A DNA stretch of 6,476 bases from Enterobacterales bacterium. GTDB taxonomy: Bacteria; Pseudomonadota; Gammaproteobacteria; Enterobacterales; Succinivibrionaceae. The first letter of the stretch is position 1; each line of letters begins with the position of its first letter. The stretch is taken from positions 1 to 6,476 of the forward strand of contig CAAGDP010000004.1 in NCBI GenBank assembly GCA_900768635.1. The letters are read 5' to 3'. The position numbers and the translations under genes were made by a program. Shown here piece after piece: positions 6,137 through 6,476 of the stretch. Below the pieces are notes generated by a model that saw nothing but the letters and a program-made list of their open reading frames with translations, was not told the DNA's origin and did no database searches.

Positions 6137-6476
6137 TAGACACCTCCACAATACATCTGCCAAAACCACGACGCCTCTTTCCACCTATCTCCATTATTAA
6201 TGAACTTACGTTCTGAAGTATTTTCAAAACATCTTTTCCATCTAATCCATCAATATCATCATCATAGGATATTTCAGATTTAAGGATCATAGGAATAATA
6301 ACTTCATAGCTACGAAGAGAGGATGCTTTTGCCACCCCGTTTTCATCAATAGCGGTGCTTTGTACTGTTTTAAACAGTAATTTGTAACTACTCAGAACCC
6401 TCTCTAAGAGATTCTGAGTAGCATTGAAGCTTTTTACACTGACTTTTCCAGTCAGTGAGTTCTTTAGAAAATTACA
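6126..6476 (-). CDS. Partial Cas7/Csm3-like RAMP protein, C-terminal 116 residues
   Basis: The reading frame is open from the right edge (6476) to TAA at 6128-6126, so the N-terminus lies outside the window. It encodes the last 116 residues of a RAMP protein. Visible marks are TAIDENGVAKASSLRSYEVI, which resembles the A-I-D-x-x-T-G-x-A-x-x-x-x-L-F-x-x-E-V block of Cas7/Csm3 proteins, and GGKRRRGFGRCIVEV, the classic RAMP glycine-rich loop just before the C-terminus. It is probably a Cas7-type backbone subunit of the same complex. A shorter frame beginning at GTG 6335 is not a separate gene, since coding similarity continues upstream of it. The end overlaps the csx10 start by 11 bases and contains the csx10 ribosome binding site. 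Three inverted repeats lie in its 5' visible part (6363-6457). Confidence 0.82.
   Translation of the reverse strand, partial: CNFLKNSLTGKVSVKSFNATQNLLERVLSSYKLLFKTVQSTAIDENGVAKASSLRSYEVIIPMILKSEISYDDDIDGLDGKDVLKILQNVSSLIMEIGGKRRRGFGRCIVEVSNED
6142..6147 (-). promoter_or_regulatory. Ribosome binding site deciding the csx10 start
   Basis: GGAGGT, a near-perfect Shine-Dalgarno sequence, lies five bases before the ATG at 6136. It sits within the last codons of the upstream RAMP gene. It is the strongest such site in the window and excludes the longer in-frame start at 6184. Confidence 0.8.
6363..6379. repeat. 17-base dyad, first of three inverted repeats in the partial RAMP gene
   Basis: TACTGTTT (6363-6370) and AAACAGTA (6372-6379) are perfect 8-base arms around a single central base. 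The spacing looks more like a protein-binding dyad than an RNA hairpin, although a shorter RNA stem is possible. It lies inside coding sequence. Confidence 0.5.
6388..6421 (-). repeat. Nested 10-base and 5-base inverted repeats in the partial RAMP gene
   Basis: CTACTCAGAA (6388-6397) and TTCTGAGTAG (6412-6421) are perfect 10-base arms. Inside them TCTCT (6401-6405) and AGAGA (6407-6411) form a second perfect stem. It stacks directly on one side of the outer stem and leaves a three-base bulge (6398-6400) on the other. The inner loop is a single base, so one or two inner pairs would open in RNA. The whole element is within coding sequence. Confidence 0.6.
6437..6457 (-). repeat. 8-base hairpin in the partial RAMP gene
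   Basis: CACTGACT (6437-6444) and AGTCAGTG (6450-6457) are perfect 8-base arms around a 5-base loop, four of the eight pairs being G-C. It lies in coding sequence near the right edge and is followed, in mRNA direction, by the two other inverted repeats. Confidence 0.5.

Noticed and set aside
6137..6184. Longer csx10 reading frame beginning at 6184 (16 extra residues)
   Set aside because: The extension lies inside the upstream RAMP gene and has no convincing ribosome site, while ATG 6136 has GGAGGT at ideal spacing and begins the typical RAMP first strand.
6126..6335. Separate 69-residue gene starting at GTG 6335
   Set aside because: The frame stays open to the window edge, and the upstream codons encode a RAMP-like block continuous with it, so it is the end of a larger gene.
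1..6476. CRISPR array, tRNA, insertion sequence or toxin-antitoxin gene
   Set aside because: I saw no regularly spaced direct repeats, no cloverleaf-like segment, and no transposase or terminal inverted repeats. The short plus-strand open frames are shadows of the minus-strand cas genes.

Overview
The window holds part of a CRISPR-Cas type III effector operon, read entirely on the minus strand from the right edge towards the left. All five coding regions are RAMP-type or accessory Cas proteins. They are the C-terminal end of a Cas7/Csm3-like RAMP (cut by the right edge), a Csx10-like protein with two RAMP domains and a helical tail, a tandem-fused Cas7 (Cas7-2x), a small protein in the position of Csx19, and a large RAMP recognisable as the TIGR03986 family. 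Csx10, a double Cas7, a large RAMP with inserted segments and a Csx19-like protein point to subtype III-D, and in particular to its fusion-rich variants such as III-Dv.

Layout on the minus strand: partial Cas7 (6476 to 6126), csx10 (6136 to 4523, overlapping by 11 bases), Cas7-2x (4512 to 3112, after a 10-base gap), csx19-like gene (3109 to 2585, 2-base gap) and TIGR03986 RAMP (2580 to 271, 4-base gap). A strong stem-loop terminator follows at 230-199. The tight spacing, with each Shine-Dalgarno sequence lying in or next to the previous gene's end, indicates one polycistronic mRNA with coupled translation. The promoter must lie beyond the right edge. Neither Cas10, Cas6, Cas1/Cas2, a CARF effector nor a CRISPR array is visible, so this is the backbone portion of the complex only.

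How the genes probably work together: in type III complexes Cas7-family subunits line up along the crRNA and cut target RNA at regular intervals with loop aspartates, Cas5-like proteins hold the 5' handle, and Cas11 lines the target-facing side. Here the backbone appears to be built from a few fused polypeptides rather than many copies of one small Csm3. No separate Cas11 gene is seen; the helical tail of Csx10 is a candidate for that role (inference).

The leftmost 198 bases, beyond the terminator, contain no gene. They are very AT-rich and carry a striking cluster of six GATC sites, four of them within the hexamer TTGATC (minus strand). This could be a CRISPR leader, an operator array or a replicator-like element.

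The organism appears to be a low-GC bacterium (roughly one third G+C by eye) with classical AGGAGG-type ribosome binding sites and ATG and GTG starts. The sequence alone does not fix a taxon.
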